From: Kineosphaera limosa NBRC 100340
GTDB taxonomy: Bacteria; Actinomycetota; Actinomycetes; Actinomycetales; Dermatophilaceae
Assembly: GCF_000298215.1 (NCBI RefSeq)
Contig: NZ_BAHD01000072.1
Location: forward strand, 1 to 35,337
Length of the DNA stretch: 35,337 bases
Direction of reading: 5' to 3'
Shown: piece after piece, positions 1-8,993 of the stretch
Position numbering within the stretch: position 1 is the stretch's first letter
Layout of the letters: each line of letters begins with the position of its first letter
Program-made: the position numbers and the translations under genes
The notes under the pieces: model-generated
Database searches by the model: none
What the model was told of the DNA's origin: nothing
The model's input: the letters and a program-made list of their open reading frames with translations, nothing else

Positions 1-1614
1 GACATCGGCTCGATGCTGGCCGGGCACCTCGAGGGCCGGGCCACGCGGGCCAACTTCCGCACCGGCACGATGACGGTCTGCACGATGATCCCGATGCGCT
101 CGATTCCGCACAGGGTTGTGTGCCTGGTGGGCTTGGACGACGGCGTGTTTCCGCGGACGACGACCGCCGAAGGCGACGACGCGCTGGCGCGCCGCCCGGT
201 GACCGGCGAGCGCGATCCGCGCGCGCAGGACCGGCAACTCCTGCTCGACGCGGTGATGGCCGCGCGCCAGACCCTCGTCATCACCTACACCGGGGCCGAC
301 GAGCACACGGGCGCCCCCAGGCCGCCCGCGGTGCCGCTCGGTGAGCTCATCGACGCCGCTCGGGCCACCGCCTGCGGTGAGCCGATCGACCGACTCGTCA
401 CTCGACATCCCCTGCAGCCCTACGATCCCCGCAACCTCGGCGGCGTCGCTCCGGGCCTGCCGACCTTGTTGCCCGACGGGCGTCCGTTCAGCCACGATCC
501 GGTGGCGCTCGCCGGGGGCCGCGCCCTGACGAGGCCGCGACCATCCGCAGGCCCGGCCGGGGAGGGTTCGGCGGCCAGCGCCCGTCAGGATTCGGCGCTG
601 CTGGCCGCCCCCTTGCCGCTGGTGCGCGAGCCCGATGTCGACCTCTTGGCGTTGCAGCGGTTTCTCGTCAACCCGGTCGGGGCGTTCCTGCGGGATCGTC
701 TCGGCATCGTGCTGCCGGAGGAGCCCAGCGAGCGGGTCGACGGCATCCCCCTCGAACTCGACGGATTGGGCCGCTGGCAGTTGGGCGATCGGTTGCTCAC
801 CGGCCTGCTGGCGGGGCACGACTCGCAGGCGCTGGCCGAACAGGAGAAGTGGCGTGGCGAGCTACCACCCCATCGGCTCGGCGACACGCTGCTGGCCGCT
901 GAGCTGGCCCGGGCCCAGGGCCTGGCCGACTACGTGCGGCGCACGCTGCGGCTGCCCGAAGCCACCACCCCGGTGCGCTTTTCCGCGCGCGACGTCGACC
1001 TGGCCTTGCCCAGCGGGCGGCGACTCGTGGGCACCGTCGAGGGGGTTGTCCCGAACGTGCCGACGGCCAGCTCCCTGGCCATCACCTACTCCAGCCTGAG
1101 CGCCAAACACCGACTCGGCGGCTGGTTGCGGGCGCTCGCGTTGGCGGCGACCGGTGAGCCGATGACCTCCAGCCACGTCATCGCGCACCGCAGCCGGTGG
1201 GCCGGGGGTGCTTCGACGAAGACACCGACCCGCCTGTACTTCAGCACCGTCGAGCAGGCCGAGGCTCTGGCGCTGCTCGACCAACTGGCCGACCTGCGCG
1301 ACCGGGGGCTGCGCGAGCCGCTGCCGCTGGCACCCAAGACGGCTTACGCCTGGGCCCGCGAATTCGCCCAACGAGACGCCCGATCGGCAGACGACAAGGC
1401 GCGCGGCGAGTGGGAGACCGACGCCTTCCGCGGTTTCCCCGGCGAGCAAGACACTCCGGCGCACACGTTCGCGTTCGGCGAGCAAGCCCCCTTCAGCGCG
1501 ATCGTCGGGGTGCCCGCCGACGACGAACGCTGGCATCGCGGCGCACCCCACCGGCTCGGCCAGTACGCGCTGCGCCTCTGGGGGCCGATCGCTCGCTACG
1601 AGGGGCAGTCATGA
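1..1614 (+). CDS. recC: RecC subunit of RecBCD, C-terminal part (5' end outside window)
   Basis: This is the C-terminal 537 residues of RecC, the subunit of the RecBCD helicase-nuclease that holds the split DNA strands and scans for the recombination hotspot. The reading frame is open from base 1, so the first visible ATG (base 13) is internal and the real start lies upstream. A RecC-type segment is visible near residues 70-80 (GERDPRAQDRQLLLDAV), which matches the conserved GD-x-D-x-R-x-EDRQL-x-LDA region of the family, preceded by the VVCLVGLDDGVFPR strand. The last two thirds carry the degenerate nuclease-like C-terminal domain and no catalytic motif is expected. The stop overlaps the recB start (ATGA at 1611-1614), so recC and recB are translationally coupled. 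The recC-recB-recD order is that of mycobacteria. Confidence 0.9.
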   Translation, partial: DIGSMLAGHLEGRATRANFRTGTMTVCTMIPMRSIPHRVVCLVGLDDGVFPRTTTAEGDDALARRPVTGERDPRAQDRQLLLDAVMAARQTLVITYTGADEHTGAPRPPAVPLGELIDAARATACGEPIDRLVTRHPLQPYDPRNLGGVAPGLPTLLPDGRPFSHDPVALAGGRALTRPRPSAGPAGEGSAASARQDSALLAAPLPLVREPDVDLLALQRFLVNPVGAFLRDRLGIVLPEEPSERVDGIPLELDGLGRWQLGDRLLTGLLAGHDSQALAEQEKWRGELPPHRLGDTLLAAELARAQGLADYVRRTLRLPEATTPVRFSARDVDLALPSGRRLVGTVEGVVPNVPTASSLAITYSSLSAKHRLGGWLRALALAATGEPMTSSHVIAHRSRWAGGASTKTPTRLYFSTVEQAEALALLDQLADLRDRGLREPLPLAPKTAYAWAREFAQRDARSADDKARGEWETDAFRGFPGEQDTPAHTFAFGEQAPFSAIVGVPADDERWHRGAPHRLGQYALRLWGPIARYEGQS

Positions 1615-4600
1615 GCGTCATCGTGGGCCCGTGGTCCGGCTCCGGCGACCCAGAGTCCGGCGGCCCACCAGCGATGGCCGACTTCGACATCACCGACCCG
1701 CTGCCCCGCTCCGGCACCACGCTGCTGGAGGCCAGCGCCGGCACCGGCAAGACGTGGACGATCGCAGCACTGGTCACGCGGTACGTCGCCGAGGGGGTGG
1801 TGACGCTGCCGCAGATGCTCATCGTGACGTTCGGGCGGGCGGCCAGCCAGGAGTTGCGGGCGCGAGTGCGCGAGCACCTCACGGCTGCCGCCGCCTCCCT
1901 GAGTGACCCCCCGGCTCGCAGGGAGCGCGACGCACTGCTGCGGCTGCTGCTCGACGTCGACGACGCGGAACGGCAGCTACGACTGCGCCGGGTGCGCCAG
2001 GCGCTGGCCGACATCGACGCGGCGACGATCGCCACCACCCACCAGTTCTGCCAGCAAGTGCTGCGCGGGCTGGGCGTGGCCGGCGACAGCGACCCCGACA
2101 CCGAACTCGTCGACGACCTCGACGACCTGCTCGTCGAGGTCGTCGACGACCTGTACCTGGCCCGGTTCGCCGGCGAGGCCAGCCCGCCCTTCACCCGCGC
2201 GCAGGCCCTGGGGATCGCCCGCGACGCCGTCGACGACGCCCACGCGACGCTGCGACCTACCGACGCCGAGCCCGACTCGGCCGCCGACCGGCGCATGCGC
2301 TTCGCCGCCGCCGTGCGCGAGACGCTCGACGTGCGCAAGCGTCGGCTGCGCGTCATGCACTACAACGACTTGCTCAGCCAGCTCGCGCAGGCCCTGGCCG
2401 ACCCGCACGCCCCGGCCCGCGGTCGGATGCGCGCCCGGTGGCCCGTCGTGCTCGTCGACGAGTTCCAAGACACCGACCCCGTGCAGTGGCAGGTGCTCGA
2501 TCGGGCGTTCACGGGGCACAGCACGATGGTGCTCATCGGCGACCCCAAGCAGGCGATCTACCTCTTCCGCGGCGGCGACGTCGTCACCTACCTGGCCGCC
2601 TCCCAGCAGGCCGACCAACGACGGTCGCTGCCGTGCAACTACCGCAGCGACCGCCCGCTGGTCGACGCGCTCGACGTGCTGCTGGGTGAGGCGCAACTCG
2701 GCGACCCACAGATCAGTGTGCGTACCGTGCGGGCTTTCCGGGAGGGCAGCCGGCTACGCGGCAGCCCCCATCCGCAGCCGGTGCGACTGCGGCACGTGCG
2801 CCGCGAGCACATCCGCGGGCCGATGCGGGTGGGGGCGATCCGCGACCACATCGCCATCGACCTGGCCCACGACATCGCCGAGCTGCTCGCCTCCGGGGCG
2901 ACCTACGTCGACGACAGCGGTGAGCGGCCGCTGGCGGCCCGCGACATCGCCGTCATCGCACACACCAACAAGGCGCTCATCGAGATCCAGCAGGCCCTGC
3001 GCCTCGTCGGCGTGCACGCCGTGACGACCGGCGGGTCGACCGTGCTGGCGGGCCGCGCCGCCCAGGAGTGGCTCGCGTTGCTGGAGGCGATGGCCGCCCC
3101 GCACCGACGGACGCTGGCCCGCGCCGCGGCCCTCACCGCCCTGCTGGGCTACCCGGCGCACCGCCTCGACGACGCCGGTGACGCCGCCGCGAGCGACGAC
3201 CTCGACGACGACATCGCCTGGCGGCTGCGCACCCTGGCCGGGGTGTACGACCGGCAGGGCGTCGCCGCGGTGTACGAGGCCCTGGCGGTCGCGGGACTGC
3301 CGGCGCGGGTCTTGGCCGGAGTCGGCGGCGAGCGCCAGCTCACCGACCTGCGCCACGTCGCCGAGCTGCTGCACGAAACCTCCGACCGGGGCCGCGTCGG
3401 CCTGCCCGGGATCATCGAGTGGCTGCGCACGCAGATGGCGCAGGCCGCGCCGCAGACCGCAGGCGCCCGCAGCCGCCGCCTCGACAGCGATGCCACCGCG
3501 GTGCAGCTGCTGACGGTGCACGCCAGCAAGGGCCTGCAGTACCCCGTCGTGTATCTGCCCTCGCTGTGGGACCGGTATGTCGGCGGAAAGGAGCCGCTGG
3601 TCGCACGCTTTCACGACGACCCGCACCGTGACCACCGCGACCACCGCGACCACCGTGACCACCGCGACCACCGTGACGGGCGGGAGCTTGCGGGGCGGGC
3701 CGCCGAGGCAGACCAGGCCGCGATGCCCGCGCCCTCGCCGGTGCGCTGCCTCGATGTCGGCGGGCCCGGCGGGCCGTTCTGGGCCGACGCACTCCAGCGC
3801 AGCCGCCGCGAGGACGACGGCGAATCGCTGCGCCTGCTGTACGTCGCCCTGACCCGAGCACAGAGCCAGGTCGTGCTGTGGTGGGCCGGCGCGAAGAACA
3901 ACACGCCCGCGGCTCCACTGCAACGCATGCTCATCGGGCGGGCGAAGGGGCAGGCGCAGGTGCCGGACGAGGTGTCCGTACTCGACGACGACACCGTCGA
4001 GCAGCGGCTCGGCAACTGGCAGCGCGTCTGCGGGCTGCACTACGAGGCGGCGATACCGGCCCCGTTGACCGCGGCCGCCGGCCCGACCGCGGCGCCGAGG
4101 CTGGCGCTCGCCCCGTTCACTCGACGGATCGACCACGACTGGCGACGCACCTCCTACTCGGCGCTCAGCGCTCCCCGCGACGCCGACGGCTACGAGCTCG
4201 CCGCAGGCGTCGGCAGCGAACCAGAGGGCACCGCCAAAGACGACGAACCGGAGGTCGGGGTTCCGCTCGCACCGGACGGCACCCTGCCCGGTCTGGCGCT
4301 CGCCGGCGCCGACGTGCCCTCCCCGATGGCCGATCTGCCGGTGGGCGCGACGTTCGGTTCGCTGGTGCACGCCGTGCTCGAACACGCCGACCCGCAGGCC
4401 CCGGACCTGCGGGCCGAGCTGCTGGCGCACATCGGCGAGCAGTTGGTGTGGTGGCCCGTCGACCTGGCCCCACCTGCGCTGGCCGATGCCCTGGTGGCCG
4501 TCTGCGACAGCCCGCTCGGGCCGCTGGCACCCGGGCTGACGCTGCGCGACATCGGGCGCCGCGACCGGCTCTGCGAACTCGACTTCGAGCTGCCGCTCGG

Positions 4601-5252
4601 GGGTGGTGACAGTCGCGACGCACGCGGCGAACTGGCCGTTGGCGGCGAACTGGCCGCTGGCGCCGGCCACGGCTACGGGGTACTCGGCGACCTGGCCGAC
4701 CTGCTGCGCGAGCACTTGCCGCCGGGCGACCCGGTGCGCGGCTGGGCCAACGTGCTCGACGCGAGTCCGGCGCTGGCCGCGCAGCAGCTGCGGGGATACC
4801 TCACCGGATCGGTCGACGTCGTGCTGCGCACCGATGGCCGCTACCTGGTCGTCGACTACAAGACGAATTGGCTCGGCCCGCTGGACGAGCCGCTGACCGC
4901 CGCCTCGTACCGACCGAGCGTGCTTGCCGACGCGATGGGGCACTCCTCGTATCCGCTGCAAGCGCTTCTGTACGCCGTTGTCGCCCATCGGTTTCTGCGC
5001 TGGCGGTTGCCCGACTACGACCCGCAACGGCATCTCGGCGGGGTGCTGTATCTGTACGTCCGCGGCATGTGCGGACCGGACACCCCGGTGATCGACGGCG
5101 CCCCATGCGGGGTGTTCGCGTGGCGGCCGCCCGTGGCTCTCGTCGAGGCCGTCTCTGCGCTACTGGATCACGGGTTGCAAGCCGCTGCGGTGGGCGACGC
5201 AGCAGTGGGCGACGCTGCGGCGAGCGACGGCGAGAAGGGAGCGGGGGCGTGA
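1611..5252 (+). CDS. recB: RecB, helicase-nuclease subunit of RecBCD
   Basis: RecB is the 3'-5' SF1A helicase and the only nuclease of RecBCD. The protein is 1213 residues, close to the E. coli length (1180). Visible motifs: Walker A EASAGTGKT (residues 40-48), motif II VDEFQDTDP (D283-E284), the UvrD-type motif TVHASKGLQYPVV, motif VI LRLLYVALTRA, and the C-terminal RecB nuclease signature VDYKTNW (D1082, K1084) followed by a YPLQALLY helix. Helicase and nuclease should therefore both be active. The start is the ATG overlapping the recC stop; a second in-frame ATG at 1674 is an alternative. An array of six H-R-D tripeptides (residues 672-689) sits between motifs V and VI, in a loop that is short in E. 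coli. The stop overlaps the recD GTG. Confidence 0.93.
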   Translation: MSVIVGPWSGSGDPESGGPPAMADFDITDPLPRSGTTLLEASAGTGKTWTIAALVTRYVAEGVVTLPQMLIVTFGRAASQELRARVREHLTAAAASLSDPPARRERDALLRLLLDVDDAERQLRLRRVRQALADIDAATIATTHQFCQQVLRGLGVAGDSDPDTELVDDLDDLLVEVVDDLYLARFAGEASPPFTRAQALGIARDAVDDAHATLRPTDAEPDSAADRRMRFAAAVRETLDVRKRRLRVMHYNDLLSQLAQALADPHAPARGRMRARWPVVLVDEFQDTDPVQWQVLDRAFTGHSTMVLIGDPKQAIYLFRGGDVVTYLAASQQADQRRSLPCNYRSDRPLVDALDVLLGEAQLGDPQISVRTVRAFREGSRLRGSPHPQPVRLRHVRREHIRGPMRVGAIRDHIAIDLAHDIAELLASGATYVDDSGERPLAARDIAVIAHTNKALIEIQQALRLVGVHAVTTGGSTVLAGRAAQEWLALLEAMAAPHRRTLARAAALTALLGYPAHRLDDAGDAAASDDLDDDIAWRLRTLAGVYDRQGVAAVYEALAVAGLPARVLAGVGGERQLTDLRHVAELLHETSDRGRVGLPGIIEWLRTQMAQAAPQTAGARSRRLDSDATAVQLLTVHASKGLQYPVVYLPSLWDRYVGGKEPLVARFHDDPHRDHRDHRDHRDHRDHRDGRELAGRAAEADQAAMPAPSPVRCLDVGGPGGPFWADALQRSRREDDGESLRLLYVALTRAQSQVVLWWAGAKNNTPAAPLQRMLIGRAKGQAQVPDEVSVLDDDTVEQRLGNWQRVCGLHYEAAIPAPLTAAAGPTAAPRLALAPFTRRIDHDWRRTSYSALSAPRDADGYELAAGVGSEPEGTAKDDEPEVGVPLAPDGTLPGLALAGADVPSPMADLPVGATFGSLVHAVLEHADPQAPDLRAELLAHIGEQLVWWPVDLAPPALADALVAVCDSPLGPLAPGLTLRDIGRRDRLCELDFELPLGGGDSRDARGELAVGGELAAGAGHGYGVLGDLADLLREHLPPGDPVRGWANVLDASPALAAQQLRGYLTGSVDVVLRTDGRYLVVDYKTNWLGPLDEPLTAASYRPSVLADAMGHSSYPLQALLYAVVAHRFLRWRLPDYDPQRHLGGVLYLYVRGMCGPDTPVIDGAPCGVFAWRPPVALVEAVSALLDHGLQAAAVGDAAVGDAAASDGEKGAGA
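3624..3677 (+). repeat. Six tandem copies of a 9-bp unit inside recB
   Basis: Six contiguous in-frame copies of CACCGYGAC, differing only in the third base of the Arg codon (T,C,C,T,C,T), encode (His-Arg-Asp)x6. The array falls in the loop between helicase motifs V and VI of RecB. Its near-identity at DNA level points to recent slippage growth. Confidence 0.95.
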
Positions 5253-7462
5253 GTCTGCTCGAGGTGTTCGAGCCTGCGGATGCCCGCGATCGGCGGTTGG
5301 CGCTGGGCGCCACCGGGCAGCTGGCGGCCTTCAACGAGGCGGGCGTGCTCAGCGCCGCGGACGTGCATATTGCCCGCGCCGTGGCCCGGGCCAGCCGCGA
5401 ACAAGACGAGGTGGCGGTGCTCGCGGCGGCCTTCGCGACCCGCGCGGTCCGCCTCGGTTCGGTGGCGGTCGACCTGGCCGACCTCGCGGCGGCGGGCCGG
5501 CAGACGGAGTCACCCGCGCCGGCCGGTGTGGCGGGGTCAGGCGCCTCGGAGCCTGGCGGGGACGTCGGTGTCGAGCCGGAGCGGCCCGACGCGTCGGGCG
5601 GCGTCGCCGACCTGCCGTGGCCCGATCCGGCGACCTGGCAACCGCGGGTGCAGGCGTCCAAGCTCGTCGCGCAGGGCGTCCTGGTCGTCGAGCACGATCT
5701 CGTCTATCTGCAGCGCTATCACCACCAAGAGGTGCAGGTGGTAGACGACCTGAACCGGCGGGCCGCGGGGCCACCGCCGCCCGTCGACGAGGCTCGCCTG
5801 CAGGCCGGACTCGAGCGGTACTTCGCCGAGGGCGACAGCGATCAGCGGGCGGCCGCGCAGACCGCGGTGCGGTCGTGGACGACGGTGATCACCGGCGGTC
5901 CGGGCACCGGCAAGACGACGAGCGCCGCGACGATTCTGGCCCTGCTGGCCGAGCAGGGCCAGCAGGATCACTCGACCGCGGGAAAGGCGCGTCCGCTGCG
6001 GATCGGGCTGGCCGCGCCGACCGGCAAGGCCGCGGCGCGCATGCAGGAGGCGCTGCGGGAGGCGCTGACCGGCTCACCCGAGCGTCCCGGGGTCATCGCC
6101 GCCACGGCGAACGCCGATGCCGCCACCCGCGCGGCCGTCGCCGGCCTCGGCGACCTCGAGGCGGTGACCCTGCACCGGCTGTTGGGGGTGCGGCCTGACC
6201 GGGGCACCCGATTCCGTCACCACCGGGGCAACCGGCTGCCGCACGACGTGGTGCTCATCGACGAGGCCTCGATGGTCTCGCTGACCCATATGGCTCGACT
6301 CTTGGAGGCGTTGCGCCCCACGACTCGGCTGATCTTGGTCGGCGATCCGGATCAGCTCGTGTCGGTCGACGCCGGCGCCGTCCTGGCCGATCTCGTCGCC
6401 GGCGCGCAGCTCGCCGAGGGCAAGCAGGCGATAGGCGCAGACTCGGGCACGGGAGCGGGCACGGGCACGGAGTCGGGCACGGGATCCGGAGGTGGTGCCG
6501 ACGGTGCAACAGCCGGGGGCGCGACCGGCGGGCCGCTGCGCGTGGCCGGGCTGCGGCGGGTCCACCGTTACGGCGCGCAGATCGGCGAGGTGGCGCAGGC
6601 GTTGCGCGAGGGCGATGCCGACGCGGTCATGGCACTGCTGCGCGGACCCCGCGCCGCCGGCGCGGACGCCGAGGTGCTGTGGATCGACGACAGCGACCCC
6701 GCCACTTCCCTGCAGGCCCTTGAGCCGTTGCTGACCCGGCAGGCGCGGGCGATCTACGACCTCGCCCAGGTCGGTGACGCCCCCGGCGCCCTGGCCGCCG
6801 CCGCCCGGCACCGACTGTTGTGCGCCCATCGGGAGGGCCCGTTCGGCGTACGCACCTGGAACGCTCGCGTGGAGGGCTGGCTGCGCCAGGCCACCGGCGA
6901 CGGACTCTACGACCCCATGTACATCGGGCGCCCTCTGCTCATCACGGCCAACGACTACGCGACGGGCGTCGTCAACGGCGACACCGGGGTCATCGTGCGC
7001 GCTACCGGTCGGGGCTCCCAACGGGTCGCCGTCATCGCCGGGCAGGAGACCCGCGGCCACGCACCGCCCGCACCGCCCGGACAGCCCGCCGACCTGCAGA
7101 GTTCGCGACCTGCAGAGCAAGAACAGCGCAGCTCGCCGGAAGGTACGGCTTTCGCCGGGTTGGGGGGCGGGTTTCGGGTGTTTGCGCCGAGTCGGCTGGG
7201 TGAGGTGCAGACGCTGCATGCGATGACGGTGCACAAGTCCCAGGGCAGCCAGGCCGACGCCGTGACCGTGCTGCTGCCCGAGCGGGGCTCCCCCCTGCTG
7301 ACTCGCGAGCTGCTTTACACCGGGGTGACCCGCGCCCGCAACCAGGTGCGAGTCGTCGGCAGCGAAGCCGTGATCCGCGAGGCGGTGCAGCGCCGGGTGG
7401 TCCGCGCCTCCGGGCTGCGTCGCCGCCTCGCCCCGCCCCAAGGGGAAGGCGGCCTGCCGTGA
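5249..7462 (+). CDS. recD: RecD, 5'-3' helicase subunit of RecBCD
   Basis: RecD is the fast 5'-3' SF1B helicase of RecBCD. The GTG start overlaps the recB stop (GTGA, 5249-5252), so all three subunits are made from one coupled message. The product is 737 residues, longer than the 575-608 typical of mycobacterial and E. coli RecD. Motifs: Walker A TGGPGTGKTT (K222), motif II VLIDEAS (D338-E339), motif III LVGDPDQL, motif V TVHKSQGSQADAV and motif VI LLYTGVTRARN. Part of the extra length is a Gly/Thr/Ser/Ala insertion of about 38 residues (roughly 390-427) between motif III and the LRRVHRYG motif, and another part is an acidic/Gly segment near residues 85-115. All helicase motifs are intact, so I expect function. 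Confidence 0.93.
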   Translation: MSLLEVFEPADARDRRLALGATGQLAAFNEAGVLSAADVHIARAVARASREQDEVAVLAAAFATRAVRLGSVAVDLADLAAAGRQTESPAPAGVAGSGASEPGGDVGVEPERPDASGGVADLPWPDPATWQPRVQASKLVAQGVLVVEHDLVYLQRYHHQEVQVVDDLNRRAAGPPPPVDEARLQAGLERYFAEGDSDQRAAAQTAVRSWTTVITGGPGTGKTTSAATILALLAEQGQQDHSTAGKARPLRIGLAAPTGKAAARMQEALREALTGSPERPGVIAATANADAATRAAVAGLGDLEAVTLHRLLGVRPDRGTRFRHHRGNRLPHDVVLIDEASMVSLTHMARLLEALRPTTRLILVGDPDQLVSVDAGAVLADLVAGAQLAEGKQAIGADSGTGAGTGTESGTGSGGGADGATAGGATGGPLRVAGLRRVHRYGAQIGEVAQALREGDADAVMALLRGPRAAGADAEVLWIDDSDPATSLQALEPLLTRQARAIYDLAQVGDAPGALAAAARHRLLCAHREGPFGVRTWNARVEGWLRQATGDGLYDPMYIGRPLLITANDYATGVVNGDTGVIVRATGRGSQRVAVIAGQETRGHAPPAPPGQPADLQSSRPAEQEQRSSPEGTAFAGLGGGFRVFAPSRLGEVQTLHAMTVHKSQGSQADAVTVLLPERGSPLLTRELLYTGVTRARNQVRVVGSEAVIREAVQRRVVRASGLRRRLAPPQGEGGLP

Positions 7463-7484
7463 CAGGATGACGAACGGACCAGTG

Positions 7485-7532
7485 CCCGATGGACCCCGAA
7501 CCCGATGGACCCCGAACCCGGTGGACCCCGAT
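7485..7532 (+). repeat. Three tandem copies of a 16-bp unit upstream of the sulfurtransferase
   Basis: Units 7485-7500 and 7501-7516 are identical (CCCGATGGACCCCGAA); 7517-7532 is the same with two changes (CCCGGTGGACCCCGAT). They fill most of the recD-sulfurtransferase gap. The 16-bp period is not a multiple of three, which argues that the segment is non-coding. Confidence 0.9.
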
Positions 7533-7549
7533 ATCGAGAAGGTCAGCTC

Positions 7550-8488
7550 ATGCCCGTCCCCCACGACGACACCCCCGCCTTCGGCGAGTACGCCGATCCC
7601 AGCCGCCTCGTCTCCACCCAGTGGCTGGCCGAACACCTCGGCACCCCCGGCCTGGTGGTGGTGGAGAGCGACGAAGACGTGCTGCTCTACGAGACCGGAC
7701 ACATCCCGGGCGCCGTCAAGGTCGACTGGCACACCGAACTCAACGACTCGGTCACCCGCGACTACCTCGACGGACCGGCGTTCGCGCAGCTCATGCGCGA
7801 CAAGGGCATCAGCCGCGACGACACGATCGTCTTCTACGGCGACAAGTCCAACTGGTGGGCCGCCTACGCGCTGTGGGTCTTCCGGCTGTTCGGCCACGAG
7901 GACGTGCGGCTGCTCGACGGCGGCCGCGCCAAGTGGCAGGCCGAAGGTCGGGAGATGACCACGGACAAATCCGGCCGCGCCCCCAGCGACTACCCCGTCG
8001 TGCAGCGCGAGGACTCCGCGATCCGCGCCTACAAGGACGACGTGCTCGCCCACCTCGGGCAGCCGATGGTCGATGTCCGCTCCCCGCAGGAGTACACCGG
8101 TGAGCGCACCCACATGCCCGACTACCCCGAAGAGGGGGCGCTGCGCGGCGGGCACATCCCCGGCGCCCAGTCGGTCCCCTGGGCCCGGGCCGCCGCCGAC
8201 GACGGCACCTTCAAGCCCCGCTCCGCACTGGAGGCGATCTACCAGCAGGAGAAGGGTCTGGACCCCGGCGACGACGTCATCGCGTACTGCCGCATCGGCG
8301 AGCGCTCCAGCCACACCTGGTTCGTGCTGACCCACCTCTTGGGCTTCGACAAGGTCCGCAACTACGACGGCTCCTGGACCGAGTGGGGCAACGCCGTTCG
8401 CGTCCCGATCGCCAAGGGCGAGGAGCCGGGCGACGTACCCGATCGCGCGCCGGGAGCCGGGGGCCGGCAGGACGCCGCGGAACGCTGA
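7550..8488 (+). CDS. Thiosulfate sulfurtransferase, two rhodanese domains (CysA2/SseA type)
   Basis: A 312-residue rhodanese that moves sulfane sulfur from thiosulfate to a thiol acceptor in the cytoplasm. It has two rhodanese domains: the N-terminal one (about 20-140) carries [10 protein letters not shown] and LLDGGRAKW but has Asp-Lys in the FYGDKSNWW loop where a catalytic Cys would be, so it is inactive; the C-terminal one (about 155-300) has [15 protein letters not shown] and the active loop CRIGERS with Cys247. The layout matches Mycobacterium CysA2 closely. ATG 7550 is preferred over an in-frame ATG at 7505 because the domain begins just after it and the extra codons would lie in a tandem repeat. 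Only one base separates the stop from the SufE start, so the pair is co-translated and likely supplies persulfide sulfur. Confidence 0.92.
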   Translation: MPVPHDDTPAFGEYADPSRLVSTQWLAEHLGTPGLVVVESDEDVLLYETGHIPGAVKVDWHTELNDSVTRDYLDGPAFAQLMRDKGISRDDTIVFYGDKSNWWAAYALWVFRLFGHEDVRLLDGGRAKWQAEGREMTTDKSGRAPSDYPVVQREDSAIRAYKDDVLAHLGQPMVDVRSPQEYTGERTHMPDYPEEGALRGGHIPGAQSVPWARAAADDGTFKPRSALEAIYQQEKGLDPGDDVIAYCRIGERSSHTWFVLTHLLGFDKVRNYDGSWTEWGNAVRVPIAKGEEPGDVPDRAPGAGGRQDAAER

Positions 8489-8489
8489 C

Positions 8490-8945
8490 ATGGCCGCCGA
8501 CACCACCGGGCTCACCGAGAACCTCGCGCAGGTCGTCACGGACTTCCACGAGTTGCCCGCCTCCGAACGGCTCAACCTGCTGCTGGAGTTCAGCACCGAC
8601 CTGCCGGATCTGCCCCCGCAGTACGCCGATCATCCCGAACTGCTGGAGCCCGTGCCCGAGTGTCAGTCCCCGATCTTCCTCGTCGTGGAGGTCGAGGGGC
8701 AGGGTCCACAGGCGCCCGTCTCGTTGTTCTTCTCCGCGCCGCGGGAGGCGCCGACGACCCGCGGCTTCGCCGGCATCCTGCACGAGGGGCTGAACGGAGC
8801 CACCGCCGAGCAGATTCTCGACACCCCCAACGACATCCCCGGGCGCCTGGCCCTGACCGAACTGGTCAGCCCCCTGCGGCTGCGCGGCATGGCCGGCATG
8901 CTGGCCCGCATCAAGCGTCAGACGAAGGACAAAGCCGCCCTGTGA
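8490..8945 (+). CDS. sufE: SufE family sulfur-acceptor protein
   Basis: A 151-residue SufE. Such proteins accept persulfide sulfur on a conserved Cys and hand it to an Fe-S scaffold or another acceptor. The conserved Cys58 is visible in VPECQSPIF, followed by the family's FFSAPREAPTTRGFAGIL strand-helix and the IPGRLALTELVSPLRLRGMAGML helix. The length is normal for the family. No cysteine desulfurase or SUF scaffold genes lie nearby. The adjacent sulfurtransferase, one base upstream, is the likely sulfur donor; this pairing recurs in Actinobacteria. It has no strong ribosome-binding site of its own and probably depends on coupling. Confidence 0.9.
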   Translation: MAADTTGLTENLAQVVTDFHELPASERLNLLLEFSTDLPDLPPQYADHPELLEPVPECQSPIFLVVEVEGQGPQAPVSLFFSAPREAPTTRGFAGILHEGLNGATAEQILDTPNDIPGRLALTELVSPLRLRGMAGMLARIKRQTKDKAAL

Positions 8946-8993
8946 GTCCGGTGGCAGCCGCGCGAACCGGCCGCGAACAGGCAGGATGGGTCC

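Noticed and set aside
3624-3677. Short regular repeat that might be taken for a CRISPR array
   Set aside because: The 9-bp units are contiguous with no spacers and lie in frame inside recB.
2754-5033. Open frame of 759 codons antisense to recB
   Set aside because: Shadow of recB; composition (His/Gln/Arg/Gly) typical of GC-rich antisense frames and no start signal.
6074-8596. Open frame of 840 codons on the minus strand across recD, the sulfurtransferase and sufE
   Set aside because: Opposite to three well-supported genes; in DNA this GC-rich the antisense frames stay open by chance. No recognisable domain and Gly/Arg/Ala-rich composition.
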